The position numbers and the translations under genes were made by a program. A stretch of 7,650 nucleotides of DNA, from contig DAOUJW010000007.1 in the NCBI GenBank assembly GCA_034422115.1, positions 1 to 7,650 on the forward strand, written 5' to 3'. The number at the start of each line of letters is the position of its first letter. Position 1 is the stretch's first letter. This DNA comes from DAOUJW01 sp034422115 (lineage in GTDB: Bacteria; Chloroflexota; Dehalococcoidia; Lucifugimonadales; UBA2985). Of this stretch, positions 1 through 5,850 are shown one piece after another. Under the pieces are notes generated by a model that was given only the letters and a program-made list of their open reading frames with translations, was not told the DNA's origin and searched no databases.

Positions 1-18
1 GGGGGGGGGGGGGGGGGG
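1..18. other. Contig-terminal poly-G tract
   Basis: The first 18 bases are all G. A homopolymer exactly at a contig end fits a no-signal artefact of two-colour sequencing or an assembly edge better than native DNA. The last G is also the first base of the GTG assigned as start of the first gene. The real upstream region (promoter, ribosome binding site, perhaps more N-terminal codons) is therefore not available. Confidence 0.75.
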
Positions 19-1721
19 TGACGCCGGTGCGCCTCCTTTCCCTCCTGGCCCTTGCTCTGCTCCTGGCCGTCCTTGCCGCGCCCGGCGCCGTCCACGCCCA
101 GTCCACGGCCCCCGCCCAGGTGACCGGGGTGACCGTCACCCCCAACTACTTCGACTCGCTCGACGTGTCTTGGACGGCCGTGACGGGCGCGACGGGATAC
201 ACGGTGCAGTACAAGACGGGTAGCGCGGCCTTCACGGGCACCGACCCGTCCGCGAGCGCGACGACGAACTACGCGACCCTTGAGAACCTGTCGGAAGGCA
301 CGCAGTACCGGGTCCGCGTCCGCGCCACGAACTCCACCGGCGACGGCGCATGGTCTGCTGAAGCCACCGGCGTCACGGACAAGGTCATCACTTCAAGGTT
401 AGTCGTGCCCGATGAAATCCAAACGACGCTTGGCCAGTTCGTGGTCTCGGTGGTGTTCGGCGAGCCGGTGACGATCGAAGCCAGCGACTTCAGCGTCCAG
501 AACGGGAGGGTCACCGCCGACCCTGTGGCCACACCACGAAACGTATTCCCCGAGGAGACCTCCTCTTTTGCAAGGATCTGGTCGGTTGGGGTGACGCCGG
601 AGCGGCCCGCCGCTGCTCGCACTTCGACGGATACCGGTCCGTTTGACGTCGTTATCACTCTGATCGAGGGCGCCTACATTGTCGATTACACGACGAGCTC
701 TGGCGCCACCGGCACGAAGATCACGGCGTTCGCCACGGCCACGCACACTGTCGACGAACTGCCATTGAAGGTGGAGATGACGGCCGAGAAGAGGACCAAC
801 GAACACAAGGTCGATATCTCCTTCACCGAGGCCATAAAGTCGGACTGCGACTCCAGCGACACGGACGACTGCACGCTGGATGCGGACGAGGTCTCCGTGA
901 CCAACGGAGTCTTCTTTGGCCTGGTCGGGGCCGGTCAGAGCTACGTTGTCTTCGTCCGGGCGACGGGTACGCAGCAGGTCACGGTCAACGTGGCCAGTGG
1001 AGCCGTCAAGGCTGCCTCCGGCGGAGAGGGCAACGCCGCCGGATCCATCAATCTGCAGGACGTCAGCATTGCCAGGCCGAGCGCGACCATCACCGGGCCG
1101 AGTAGTCCCCGGGGGGCCACCTATACGGCAGCAAACAAACTGGGTTCCTTCGAGATCACCATCACCTTCAGCACTCCGGTGACCGGCCTGACGGCGGATG
1201 ACTTCCAGGTTGCCAACGCCACCATCGGGACCCCGGAGGCGCAGAGCCCCAGCGGAGGCTATGCCACCATCTGGAAGGCGGCCGTGACGCCTACCTCCCC
1301 TCCCGGGGCGATCTCGGTGCTGCTCCCGGAAGGGAAGGCGAGCCAGAGCTCCGGCGATACCAACGCGCAGTCCAACGGCTGGGCGATCGTCATCAAGCCG
1401 GGCCCGAGCGCGACCATCACCGGACCGAGCGAGCACCGCGGCACGGACTCCTTCGACATCACCATCACCTTCAGCGCTCCTGTGACCGGCCTGGCGGCGG
1501 ATGACTTCATCATCACCAACGCCACCATCGGGACTCCGACGGCGCAGAGCCCCAGCGACGGCTCCGACGGCTACGCCACCGTCTGGACGGCGGCCGTGAC
1601 GCCGTCCAGCCCCGGGAATGTCTCGGTGCAGGTCAAGGCGGGGGCGGTGAGCGTAAGCGGCGGCGGGAACAACCCGCAGTCCCACGCCTACTCGATCGTC
1701 GTCGAGGCGGGAGGTCTTTGA
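18..1721 (+). CDS. Secreted fibronectin type III / bacterial Ig-like multidomain protein
   Basis: A protein of up to 567 aa, probably secreted and acting in adhesion or as a surface-layer or extracellular component; no enzyme motif is visible. Residues 4-27 form a Sec signal peptide (Arg, then a Leu/Ala core, then PGAVHA before Gln28). Residues about 31-121 are a fibronectin type III domain (LDVSWTAV, YRVRVRATN, WSAEATG). Four Ig-like domains follow at about 122-247, 248-352, 354-462 and 463-567. They carry the pattern 'ITITFS.PVTGL.ADDF' and resemble the bacterial Ig-like Big_12 type. Domain three has an Asp-rich loop with Cys277 and Cys285, possibly a disulfide and/or Ca2+ site. The start is uncertain: GTG18 abuts the poly-G artefact, and GTG27 aligns exactly with the signal-peptide Met of the next gene. 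No LPXTG motif, C-terminal helix or other anchor is seen, so it is either released or the C-terminus is incomplete (see the extension at 1722-1877). Confidence 0.88.
   Translation: MTPVRLLSLLALALLLAVLAAPGAVHAQSTAPAQVTGVTVTPNYFDSLDVSWTAVTGATGYTVQYKTGSAAFTGTDPSASATTNYATLENLSEGTQYRVRVRATNSTGDGAWSAEATGVTDKVITSRLVVPDEIQTTLGQFVVSVVFGEPVTIEASDFSVQNGRVTADPVATPRNVFPEETSSFARIWSVGVTPERPAAARTSTDTGPFDVVITLIEGAYIVDYTTSSGATGTKITAFATATHTVDELPLKVEMTAEKRTNEHKVDISFTEAIKSDCDSSDTDDCTLDADEVSVTNGVFFGLVGAGQSYVVFVRATGTQQVTVNVASGAVKAASGGEGNAAGSINLQDVSIARPSATITGPSSPRGATYTAANKLGSFEITITFSTPVTGLTADDFQVANATIGTPEAQSPSGGYATIWKAAVTPTSPPGAISVLLPEGKASQSSGDTNAQSNGWAIVIKPGPSATITGPSEHRGTDSFDITITFSAPVTGLAADDFIITNATIGTPTAQSPSDGSDGYATVWTAAVTPSSPGNVSVQVKAGAVSVSGGGNNPQSHAYSIVVEAGGL
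1077..1718 (+). repeat. Tandem duplication of a ~327-bp Ig-domain unit
   Basis: Two in-frame copies of about 109 codons start at 1077 and 1404, each with ccgagcgcgaccatcaccgg, an offset of exactly 327 bp. Long stretches remain nearly identical at the DNA level, including the segments encoding 'PVTGL.ADDF' and 'NATIGTP.AQSPS'. Amino-acid differences cluster in the strand after ADDF, in the loops and near the ends. This indicates a relatively recent duplication of one Ig module inside the gene. Confidence 0.9.
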
Positions 1722-1733
1722 TGCTCCCGCCTC
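1704..1733 (+). terminator. Perfect 10-bp hairpin overlapping the stop codon
   Basis: gaggcgggag (1704-1713) pairs perfectly with ctcccgcctc (1724-1733) around a 10-nt loop. The TGA stop (1719-1721) lies inside that loop. It is GC-rich like an intrinsic terminator but has no T tract after the stem, so termination is not certain. It could instead protect the transcript 3' end, or affect termination or readthrough at the TGA. The structure is read directly from the sequence; its role is inference. Confidence 0.5.
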
Positions 1734-1877
1734 CGCCGGATACAGGGCGAATGTCTCCAGCGCGGGCGAGGTTGCGTGCGGCCACCCGCCGGGACGGACC
1801 AGGACAACGGCAACTACGCGCTGCCGGAGAACGACCGGATAACCATACAGAGAGGACACGAGTTGGACGGCAGATAG
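1722..1877 (+). other. In-frame open extension beyond the first gene's TGA
   Basis: In the frame of the first gene, 51 further sense codons follow the TGA before TAG at 1875-1877. The distal half reads like protein (NYALPENDRITIQ, then HELDGR). The proximal part is Arg/Cys-rich and looks out of frame. A neighbouring frame there gives AGYRANVSSAGEVA before degenerating. This suggests the eroded or frameshifted C-terminus of an originally longer surface protein. Stop readthrough is a less likely alternative. No start codon and ribosome binding site of its own is evident. Confidence 0.3.
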
Positions 1878-1891
1878 CAGTAACGGCCAGG
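1851..1891 (+). repeat. Post-gene block, copy A (shared with 4951-4995)
   Basis: This stretch contains ttggacggcagatag followed by taacggccagg. It matches a stretch downstream of the second surface gene (gtggacggcaaatag, then aaacggccagg) with a few substitutions and small gaps. In each copy one frame ends in '(L/V)DG(R/K)-stop'. The shared block suggests the 3' flanks of both genes descend from one duplicated unit. Confidence 0.55.
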
Positions 1892-1912
1892 CATAGAACA
1901 GCCTCAAGGCTC

Positions 1913-1971
1913 CCGCTCATACCCTTCGACAAGCTCAGGGCCTGCCCCGTACTTGATACGGGGGTGAGCGG
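1913..1971. repeat. Nested inverted repeat with two internal hairpins
   Basis: An outer 7-bp stem (ccgctca 1913-1919 / tgagcgg 1965-1971) encloses two hairpins. The first is ccct (1922-1925) / aggg (1937-1940) around the tcgacaagctc core. The second is ccccgta (1945-1951) / tacgggg (1957-1963) with a 5-nt loop. Folded, it would be a three-way junction or cruciform. It lies 8 bp before the ribosome binding site of the 965-aa gene. It combines two repeat families seen separately elsewhere in the window. It may act as transcript punctuation or be a mobile palindromic unit; no function can be read. Confidence 0.7.
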
Positions 1972-1978
1972 TTAACAC

Positions 1979-1984
1979 AGGAGG
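1979..1984 (+). promoter_or_regulatory. Strong Shine-Dalgarno deciding the start at 1990
   Basis: AGGAGG at 1979-1984 lies 5 nt before ATG 1990. The internal ATG at 2059 (Met24), where the conserved signal-peptide core begins, has no comparable site upstream. Translation from 1990 is therefore favoured, giving an unusually long n-region ahead of the signal peptide. Confidence 0.8.
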
Positions 1985-1989
1985 TCAGC

Positions 1990-4887
1990 ATGAAATACCA
2001 GGGACAGACGGATTCCATCACCTCACGGCCATGGCGCGCGCCTGGGTCCTTCCCGCCTATGCGCCTCCTCCCATTCCTCGCCCTTGCTCTTCTCCTGGCC
2101 GTCCTGGCCGCGCCCGGCGCAGCCCAGGCGGCGGACCAGCTCTGGTTCAAGTCCACCGAGGGCGAGTGGGCCGTAACCTCCGGCGTCGCCGACGACGACA
2201 TCGGCGGAGCCCTGGCCCGCGGCGTCCCCAAGCGTTACATCCGCTACTCCATTGAAGGGGCCGACGGCTTCTCCATAGGCCGCAGGTCGGGCAGGGTGTC
2301 CTACGATGGGACGACCATCTCCGGCGAGCAGGTCTCCCTGACGGTAACCGCCAGGGACAAGAACGGCGAGGCGGAGAGCGCCAGCCGGGTTATCGAAGTC
2401 TCCGTCACCCAGCCGGAGCCGGAGCCTGATCCCGCGCCCACTCCCACTCCGACTCCGACTCCCACTCCGACTCCCGCCCCAGAGCCGGCGCAGCCCGCCG
2501 GGGACGGCGCATCCGGCCAGGACTCCGGCGACCCGGGACAGGCGATGGACAACGTCGCGCCGACGGTATTGAGTCTGCGGATCGCCTCAACGCCGGCGGC
2601 CCACGACTCTTACGCCCTCGGCGAGACGATCACGATGGAAGTGACGTTCAGCGAGCCTGTGTCGGTGACCGGCGTGCCGTGTCTGCTGATCAACGTGGGC
2701 AGGTATCTGCGGCGTCCGGCGGCGTACGCATCCGGCTCGGGGACCAACAAGCTGCTGTTCAGCTACACGGTCGTAGCAGGCGACCGTGACAGGCGGGGCG
2801 TAATGGCATTCAACTTCAGGGGCCGGCCGTTGCGGCTGAGCTGCACCGAGGGAGGCGCCGCCGGGACCATTCGAGACGCCGCGCATAACGACGCGGACCT
2901 GAGGCACAGGTCGTACTTCGGTGAAGAGTCCAAGCACATGGTGGGCGGCCCCAAGGTGATCAACGACCGAACGAGACCCACGGTCACCGGCATGCAGGTT
3001 ATATCGAGCCCGGAGTCCGGCGACACCTACCGCGACAGGGAGACCATCTATGTCCAGGTAACGTTCAGCGAGCCCGTGGTTGCAGTCTCGCCGCGTATAG
3101 GCCTGTGGATCGGACAAAACCGAAAGGACCTGACCTACCGGGAGGGAACGGGCACCAACAAGCTGACCTTCGGCTACAGGGTGCGGCCGGAAGACCGGGA
3201 TAGCCAGGGCATCAGCATCGTGACCACAAAGCTGCCGCTTTACGAGAAACTGGGCTGGCCTTCCATCACCGACAGCGCGGACAACTTCGTGAACCCGGTT
3301 CATGAGGCCATTCCCACCCAGTCCGGTCACAAGGTGGCGGGCAGCGCCTCGGACTCCACGCCCCCGACCGTTAGGAAGATCGGGATGGTCTCTGCGCCGG
3401 GGGCGTATGTCCCGGGGGACAAGCTCATCTTCTACATGGCTTTCACCGAGCCTGTGCAGGTGGTCGGCGACCCCCACCTGAACGTGACCGTCGGCGGGAA
3501 GCAGAAGAAGGCGACGTATAGAAGGCTCAACGCGGACAACGACATGCGCGCCGCTATCTACTACTCGGTCATGTCTTTCTCCTACACGGTGCAGGAGGGA
3601 GACGGGGGCGTTGTGGCGGTTGCAGCAAACAGCTTGCAGCTGCCGCAGGGCAGCGAGGAGAACCTGATCGGCTGCATCGTCCACTGCATAGGCCACAGCG
3701 TCCGCGACCTGAGCAGCAATCATGCGGTCCTGACCCACGACGCGTTCGGCGATCTGTCGGGCTACAAGGTGGACGGCTCCCGCAAGGCGGCCCCCGTCCA
3801 GGCACAGCCGCAGCAGCAGCAACAGCAGCAACAGCAGGCGTCCAACAGAGCACCGGAGCTCTCTATCTCAGACATAGGCCTCCGCCACGTGGCGGAGAAC
3901 GCGAACAATGCCGCCCTCAGCCCCGCCGTCACGGCCACTTACTCCGGCGGCTCATCCGTGAACGTCACCTACTCCCTGCCCGCCAGCGGGGTGCCCGCCG
4001 GTTGGACGCCTCCGAACAGTCAGGACATCCTGAACAAGTTCGAGATCAACTCCTCCTCCGGCCTCATAAGCGTGAAAGGCTCGCTGAACTACGAGGAGCG
4101 CAGCGAGTACATACTGCTGGTGAAGGCCGAGGGCGGCGGACTCACCGCGTACCGGACCATCACAGTAAGGGTCACCAACGTTGATGAGCCCGGGTACATC
4201 GTCATCGACGGAGGATGCTCCCAAAACGTGAGGGTGGGAAGCGGCAAGTCGATCACCGCCACGCTCATCGACCCCGACGGCGCGGGCAGCGTTACGTGGA
4301 CATGGAAGGTAACTGCATCGGACCAGGCAGCGGGTGTGGCGGGGCAGGGCCTGAAACGGTCGCTGCCCGTGGACGCATTCAAGTACAGATACTGGCCGAA
4401 CCAGAATGACGTCTCCAGCACCGGCACGACAAAGCTGTTCGCCTCGGCCACCTATAAGGACAGAGCGGGCGGGGCTACCGTCCGGACAATCGACTCGCTC
4501 AGCAAGTGCGCCGCCGCCGAAGGGAGCAGCGTAGGAGCCAGCACAATAGCCGTGCAGAGCGGGAGGCCCACGTTCAGCTCCACGTCCTACACCCGCAGCG
4601 TGGATGAGAACTCCGCGGCTACGACGCACGTGGGCGCGCCCGTCACCGCCACGGACCCCAACGGCAAGACGCTGCGATACCGGCTGAACCTGACCGTGGC
4701 GGAACTGATCAATCAACCCTTCTCAATAGATTCCAGGACCGGCCAAATCAGGGTGCGAGAGGTGCTGAACCCCGTCCTGGACTATGAGACGAAGAGCAGC
4801 TACTCCCTGCCCATCATCGCAACGAATCCGGATGGACTCTCCGCGACCGTCACCGTCACCGTCAACCTTACGGATGTGGATGACTAG
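1990..4887 (+). CDS. Secreted cadherin / SwmB-Ig-like repeat surface protein
   Basis: A 965-aa secreted, probably adhesive or structural protein; no catalytic motif is seen. The hydrophobic core at 25-47 (LLPFLALALLLAVLAAP...AQA) is a Sec signal peptide preceded by 23 extra residues. Residues about 48-140 are cadherin-like. Residues 141-187 are a Pro/Thr/Glu/Gly linker with six PT units (150-161). Three Ig-like repeats of SwmB style follow at about 188-325, 328-452 and 457-597. Each has 'PTV', then 'VTFSEPV' (AFTEPV in the third), 'F.Y.V..(E/G)D' and a closing H-K-V-x-G. A nine-Gln run (608-616) leads to a cadherin domain (about 619-733, ending VTNVDEP). Next is a PKD/Ig-like domain with Cys743 and Cys840 near its ends, plausibly a disulfide. 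The last cadherin domain (about 860-965) has FSIDSRTGQI and LDYE at 930-933. The protein ends at LTDVDD, where cadherin chains normally continue, followed by two TAG codons in a row. No sorting motif or C-terminal membrane helix is present, so it is secreted or bound non-covalently. Confidence 0.92.
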   Translation: MKYQGQTDSITSRPWRAPGSFPPMRLLPFLALALLLAVLAAPGAAQAADQLWFKSTEGEWAVTSGVADDDIGGALARGVPKRYIRYSIEGADGFSIGRRSGRVSYDGTTISGEQVSLTVTARDKNGEAESASRVIEVSVTQPEPEPDPAPTPTPTPTPTPTPAPEPAQPAGDGASGQDSGDPGQAMDNVAPTVLSLRIASTPAAHDSYALGETITMEVTFSEPVSVTGVPCLLINVGRYLRRPAAYASGSGTNKLLFSYTVVAGDRDRRGVMAFNFRGRPLRLSCTEGGAAGTIRDAAHNDADLRHRSYFGEESKHMVGGPKVINDRTRPTVTGMQVISSPESGDTYRDRETIYVQVTFSEPVVAVSPRIGLWIGQNRKDLTYREGTGTNKLTFGYRVRPEDRDSQGISIVTTKLPLYEKLGWPSITDSADNFVNPVHEAIPTQSGHKVAGSASDSTPPTVRKIGMVSAPGAYVPGDKLIFYMAFTEPVQVVGDPHLNVTVGGKQKKATYRRLNADNDMRAAIYYSVMSFSYTVQEGDGGVVAVAANSLQLPQGSEENLIGCIVHCIGHSVRDLSSNHAVLTHDAFGDLSGYKVDGSRKAAPVQAQPQQQQQQQQQASNRAPELSISDIGLRHVAENANNAALSPAVTATYSGGSSVNVTYSLPASGVPAGWTPPNSQDILNKFEINSSSGLISVKGSLNYEERSEYILLVKAEGGGLTAYRTITVRVTNVDEPGYIVIDGGCSQNVRVGSGKSITATLIDPDGAGSVTWTWKVTASDQAAGVAGQGLKRSLPVDAFKYRYWPNQNDVSSTGTTKLFASATYKDRAGGATVRTIDSLSKCAAAEGSSVGASTIAVQSGRPTFSSTSYTRSVDENSAATTHVGAPVTATDPNGKTLRYRLNLTVAELINQPFSIDSRTGQIRVREVLNPVLDYETKSSYSLPIIATNPDGLSATVTVTVNLTDVDD
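2059..2121 (+). repeat. Signal-peptide cassette duplicated between the two surface genes
   Basis: These 63 bp match positions 27-89 of the first gene at about 54 of 63 bases by hand count, without gaps. The two proteins are otherwise built from different domains. The similarity falls away right after the signal-peptide cleavage region. This points to exchange or duplication of the secretion leader as a module, not to whole-gene paralogy. Confidence 0.75.
2437..2472 (+). repeat. Hexanucleotide Pro-Thr microsatellite
   Basis: Six units of ccNact (ccc or ccg, then act) encode (PT)6 in the linker between the first cadherin-like domain and the Ig-like repeats. The unit is 6 bp, so slippage would change linker length without breaking the frame. 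Flanking PEPEPDPAP and APEPAQP extend the low-complexity spacer. Confidence 0.85.
3811..3837 (+). repeat. CAG/CAA tract encoding nine glutamines
   Basis: Nine Gln codons (seven cag, two caa) encode a poly-Gln run after PVQAQP, marking the joint between the SwmB-like repeats and the cadherin half. The interrupted trinucleotide tract can change length in frame. Such runs usually act as flexible spacers. Confidence 0.85.
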
Positions 4888-4950
4888 TAGCCGGCGCCCC
4901 CAGGAACAAGATGAAGCTCACCTTTGTATATGGAGCCAAGCCCCCAGAAC

Positions 4951-4995
4951 AGAAAGAACGCAAGGTGGACGGCAAATAGAGCAGAAACGGCCAGG
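4951..4995 (+). repeat. Post-gene block, copy B (shared with 1851-1891)
   Basis: Contains gtggacggcaaatag and aaacggccagg, matching the block after the first surface gene with small gaps. A 22-codon reading frame (4911-4979, ATG to TAG, beginning MKLTFVYGAK and ending KVDGK) finishes in this block. It is too short and too weakly supported to call a gene; it could be a relic of a lost C-terminus. Confidence 0.5.
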
Positions 4996-4999
4996 CCGG

Positions 5000-5016
5000 C
5001 CCCGATAAAGCCGGGG
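5000..5016. repeat. CCCCG/CGGGG hairpin, family shared with 7153-7171
   Basis: ccccg (5000-5004) pairs with cgggg (5012-5016) around a 7-nt loop. The stretch gccccgataaagccgggg resembles gccccgaaagccggggc downstream of the minus-strand Cache gene, so both probably belong to one short repeat family. A role as a transcript 3' structure for the 965-aa gene is possible but lacks a T tract. Confidence 0.45.
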
Positions 5017-5023
5017 AACAACA

Positions 5024-5055
5024 CCGCTCATCCCCGTACCTGATACGGGGAGCGG
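5024..5055. repeat. Inverted repeat with CCCCGTA hairpin core
   Basis: Outer arms ccgct (5024-5028) / agcgg (5051-5055) flank ccccgta (5032-5038) / tacgggg (5044-5050) with a 5-nt loop. The inner hairpin has the same arms as the one at 1945-1963 and a similar loop. The outer arms also match, minus the inserted tcgacaagctc hairpin. This copy therefore looks like the simpler form of the composite element at 1913-1971. The rest of 4891-5187 holds a small ttggc/gccaa hairpin (5081-5093) and nothing else I can name. Confidence 0.65.
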
Positions 5056-5187
5056 CATAATATGACGCTCCTTGGGAACCTTGGCAATGCCAACAAGCCC
5101 CGAGAATACCCGGCCTGCCATTTGCTGATGGAAGCAGGTGGAATATGCGGGCATTCCTTTCCGGGTTGGAAGACAAGGTGTAGATGT

Positions 5188-5193
5188 TAGGTG
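5188..5193 (+). promoter_or_regulatory. Shine-Dalgarno favouring ATG 5200
   Basis: AGGTGA at 5188-5193 lies 6 nt before ATG 5200. The in-frame GTG at 5191 overlaps this site and has only a weak aaggtg about 10 nt upstream. ATG 5200 is therefore the better start, shortening the protein by three residues. Confidence 0.6.
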
Positions 5194-5199
5194 AAGTAC

Positions 5200-5604
5200 A
5201 TGTTTGAGCTCGCGCCTACACCCGGATTCTTCATCCTCTACGTTGTCATAGTTGCCCTGGTCCTGAGCGCGTTGCTGGCGGGATTCGGACTCATTGTGGT
5301 GTTCTTTGCGCCGGCCAACAGGTTCGGGCTCTACACCCTGTACGTCCTGATAGGATGCTTCTCACTGTTGGGACTCCTTACCGGGGGTGTGGTCATCCAG
5401 GGAGTGGTGGAGGCCATAACCGCTCCATTCGATGCGGAGTGGCGGAATGATCCCTGGCAGATATTCATCGACTCTGCTCCGTTCCTTGCCGGGTGCGTCC
5501 TCTCGGCTGTGGGCCTGCTATTCGGCGTCAGGAAGATGAAGGCTATACAAAAGGCCGTTCATCCCGGGAAGGACTTGGGAGACAACGGCAGGACGGCCGG
5601 ATGA
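5200..5604 (+). CDS. Small three-helix membrane protein, unknown function
   Basis: A 134-aa protein of unrecognised family. Three hydrophobic segments are clear: about 10-37 (FFILYVVIVALVL...VVFFA), 44-69 (LYTLYVLIGCFSLLGLL...) and 92-110 (SAPFLAGCVLSAVGLLFG). An acidic, Trp-containing loop (77-91, FDAEWRNDPWQIFID) joins helices two and three. The tail is basic (RKMKAIQKAVHPGKD), which by the positive-inside rule puts the C-terminus in the cytoplasm. No catalytic or transport motif is seen. It is followed after 246 bp by another membrane protein on the same strand. The gap holds two strong palindromes, so co-transcription is uncertain. An alternative start is GTG 5191 (137 aa). Confidence 0.75.
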   Translation: MFELAPTPGFFILYVVIVALVLSALLAGFGLIVVFFAPANRFGLYTLYVLIGCFSLLGLLTGGVVIQGVVEAITAPFDAEWRNDPWQIFIDSAPFLAGCVLSAVGLLFGVRKMKAIQKAVHPGKDLGDNGRTAG

Positions 5605-5661
5605 ACTGCCACACTCAGACCGACGTTGGGCAGGCTCTGAACCCGTCAAAGGGCCACACCT

Positions 5662-5700
5662 TCCCGCTCACCCTGAGCCCGTCGAAGGGTAAGAGCGGGA
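5662..5700. repeat. Palindromic repeat of the GCTCA...GTCGAA family, copy 1
   Basis: tcccgctc plus accct (5662-5674 region) pairs with agggt, a 2-nt bulge, and gagcggga (to 5700). The loop holds the core gagcccgtcga. It lies 57 bp after the stop of the small membrane protein. The same core occurs at 1922-1940, 5718-5755 and 7083-7114. Confidence 0.7.
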
Positions 5701-5717
5701 GCCTCCACGCCGTAGTA

Positions 5718-5755
5718 TGCCCGCTCTGGTTCGACAGGCTCACCATGAGCGGGCA
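5718..5755. repeat. Palindromic repeat of the GCTCA...GTCGAA family, copy 2 (inverted)
   Basis: tgcccgctc (5718-5726) pairs with gagcgggca (5747-5755). tggt (5727-5730) / acca (5742-5745) extends the stem past a one-base bulge. The loop core tcgacaggctc is the reverse complement of the core in the copy at 5662-5700. The two copies are thus head-to-head, 17 bp apart, and their cccgctc arms could also pair between copies. Confidence 0.7.
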
Positions 5756-5772
5756 AGAGGTTGTTTCTAGCC

Positions 5773-5795
5773 GGCGTTGGAATTACCAACACGCC
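5773..5795 (+). other. Leader hairpin upstream of the 311-aa membrane protein gene
   Basis: gttgg (5776-5780) pairs with ccaac (5786-5790) around aatta. The stem extends by ggc/gcc (5773-5775, 5793-5795) across a 2-nt bulge. It lies about 55 bp before the start codon in a stretch free of the repeat families. It could be a leader structure or a protein-binding palindrome; nothing more can be said. Confidence 0.3.
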
Positions 5796-5840
5796 TGAGA
5801 GCGCCTGGCTCCACGATGGAAAAATAGCGCCATTCCCGAA

Positions 5841-5845
5841 AGGAG
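5841..5845 (+). promoter_or_regulatory. Shine-Dalgarno deciding ATG 5851
   Basis: AGGAG at 5841-5845, within aaaggaga, lies 5 nt before ATG 5851. The frame is open back to a TTG at 5761. Those 30 codons have no ribosome binding site and overlap the leader hairpin, so ATG 5851 is chosen. Confidence 0.8.
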
Positions 5846-5850
5846 ACTCA

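Noticed and set aside
1..18. G-quadruplex or telomere-like end
   Set aside because: An uninterrupted G run exactly at a contig edge is better explained as a sequencing artefact.
1719..1721. TGA recoding (selenocysteine or alternative genetic code)
   Set aside because: TGA is also the stop of the 134-aa gene, and the downstream tail begins with non-protein-like sequence. Nothing suggests reassignment.
399..1907. 502-codon minus-strand open frame opposite the first surface gene
   Set aside because: Arg/Gly/Asp-rich low-complexity translation caused by high GC at third positions. The plus strand carries a signal peptide, an FN3 domain and Ig repeats over the same span.
2587..3831. 414-codon minus-strand open frame opposite the 965-aa gene
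   Set aside because: Shadow of the plus-strand SwmB/Ig repeats; no domain pattern, and its N-terminal Leu run is the reverse of the CAG tract.
3952..4716. 254-codon minus-strand open frame
   Set aside because: Opposite the cadherin region; biased composition and no recognisable motif.
4911..4979. 22-codon small gene downstream of the 965-aa gene
   Set aside because: Only a weak agga-type site precedes it. It is very short and its end lies in a repeated block; a relic is more likely.
5031..5200. Promoter or riboswitch upstream of the small membrane protein gene
   Set aside because: A taatat-like hexamer near 5057 has no suitable -35 partner, and no known riboswitch core could be recognised.
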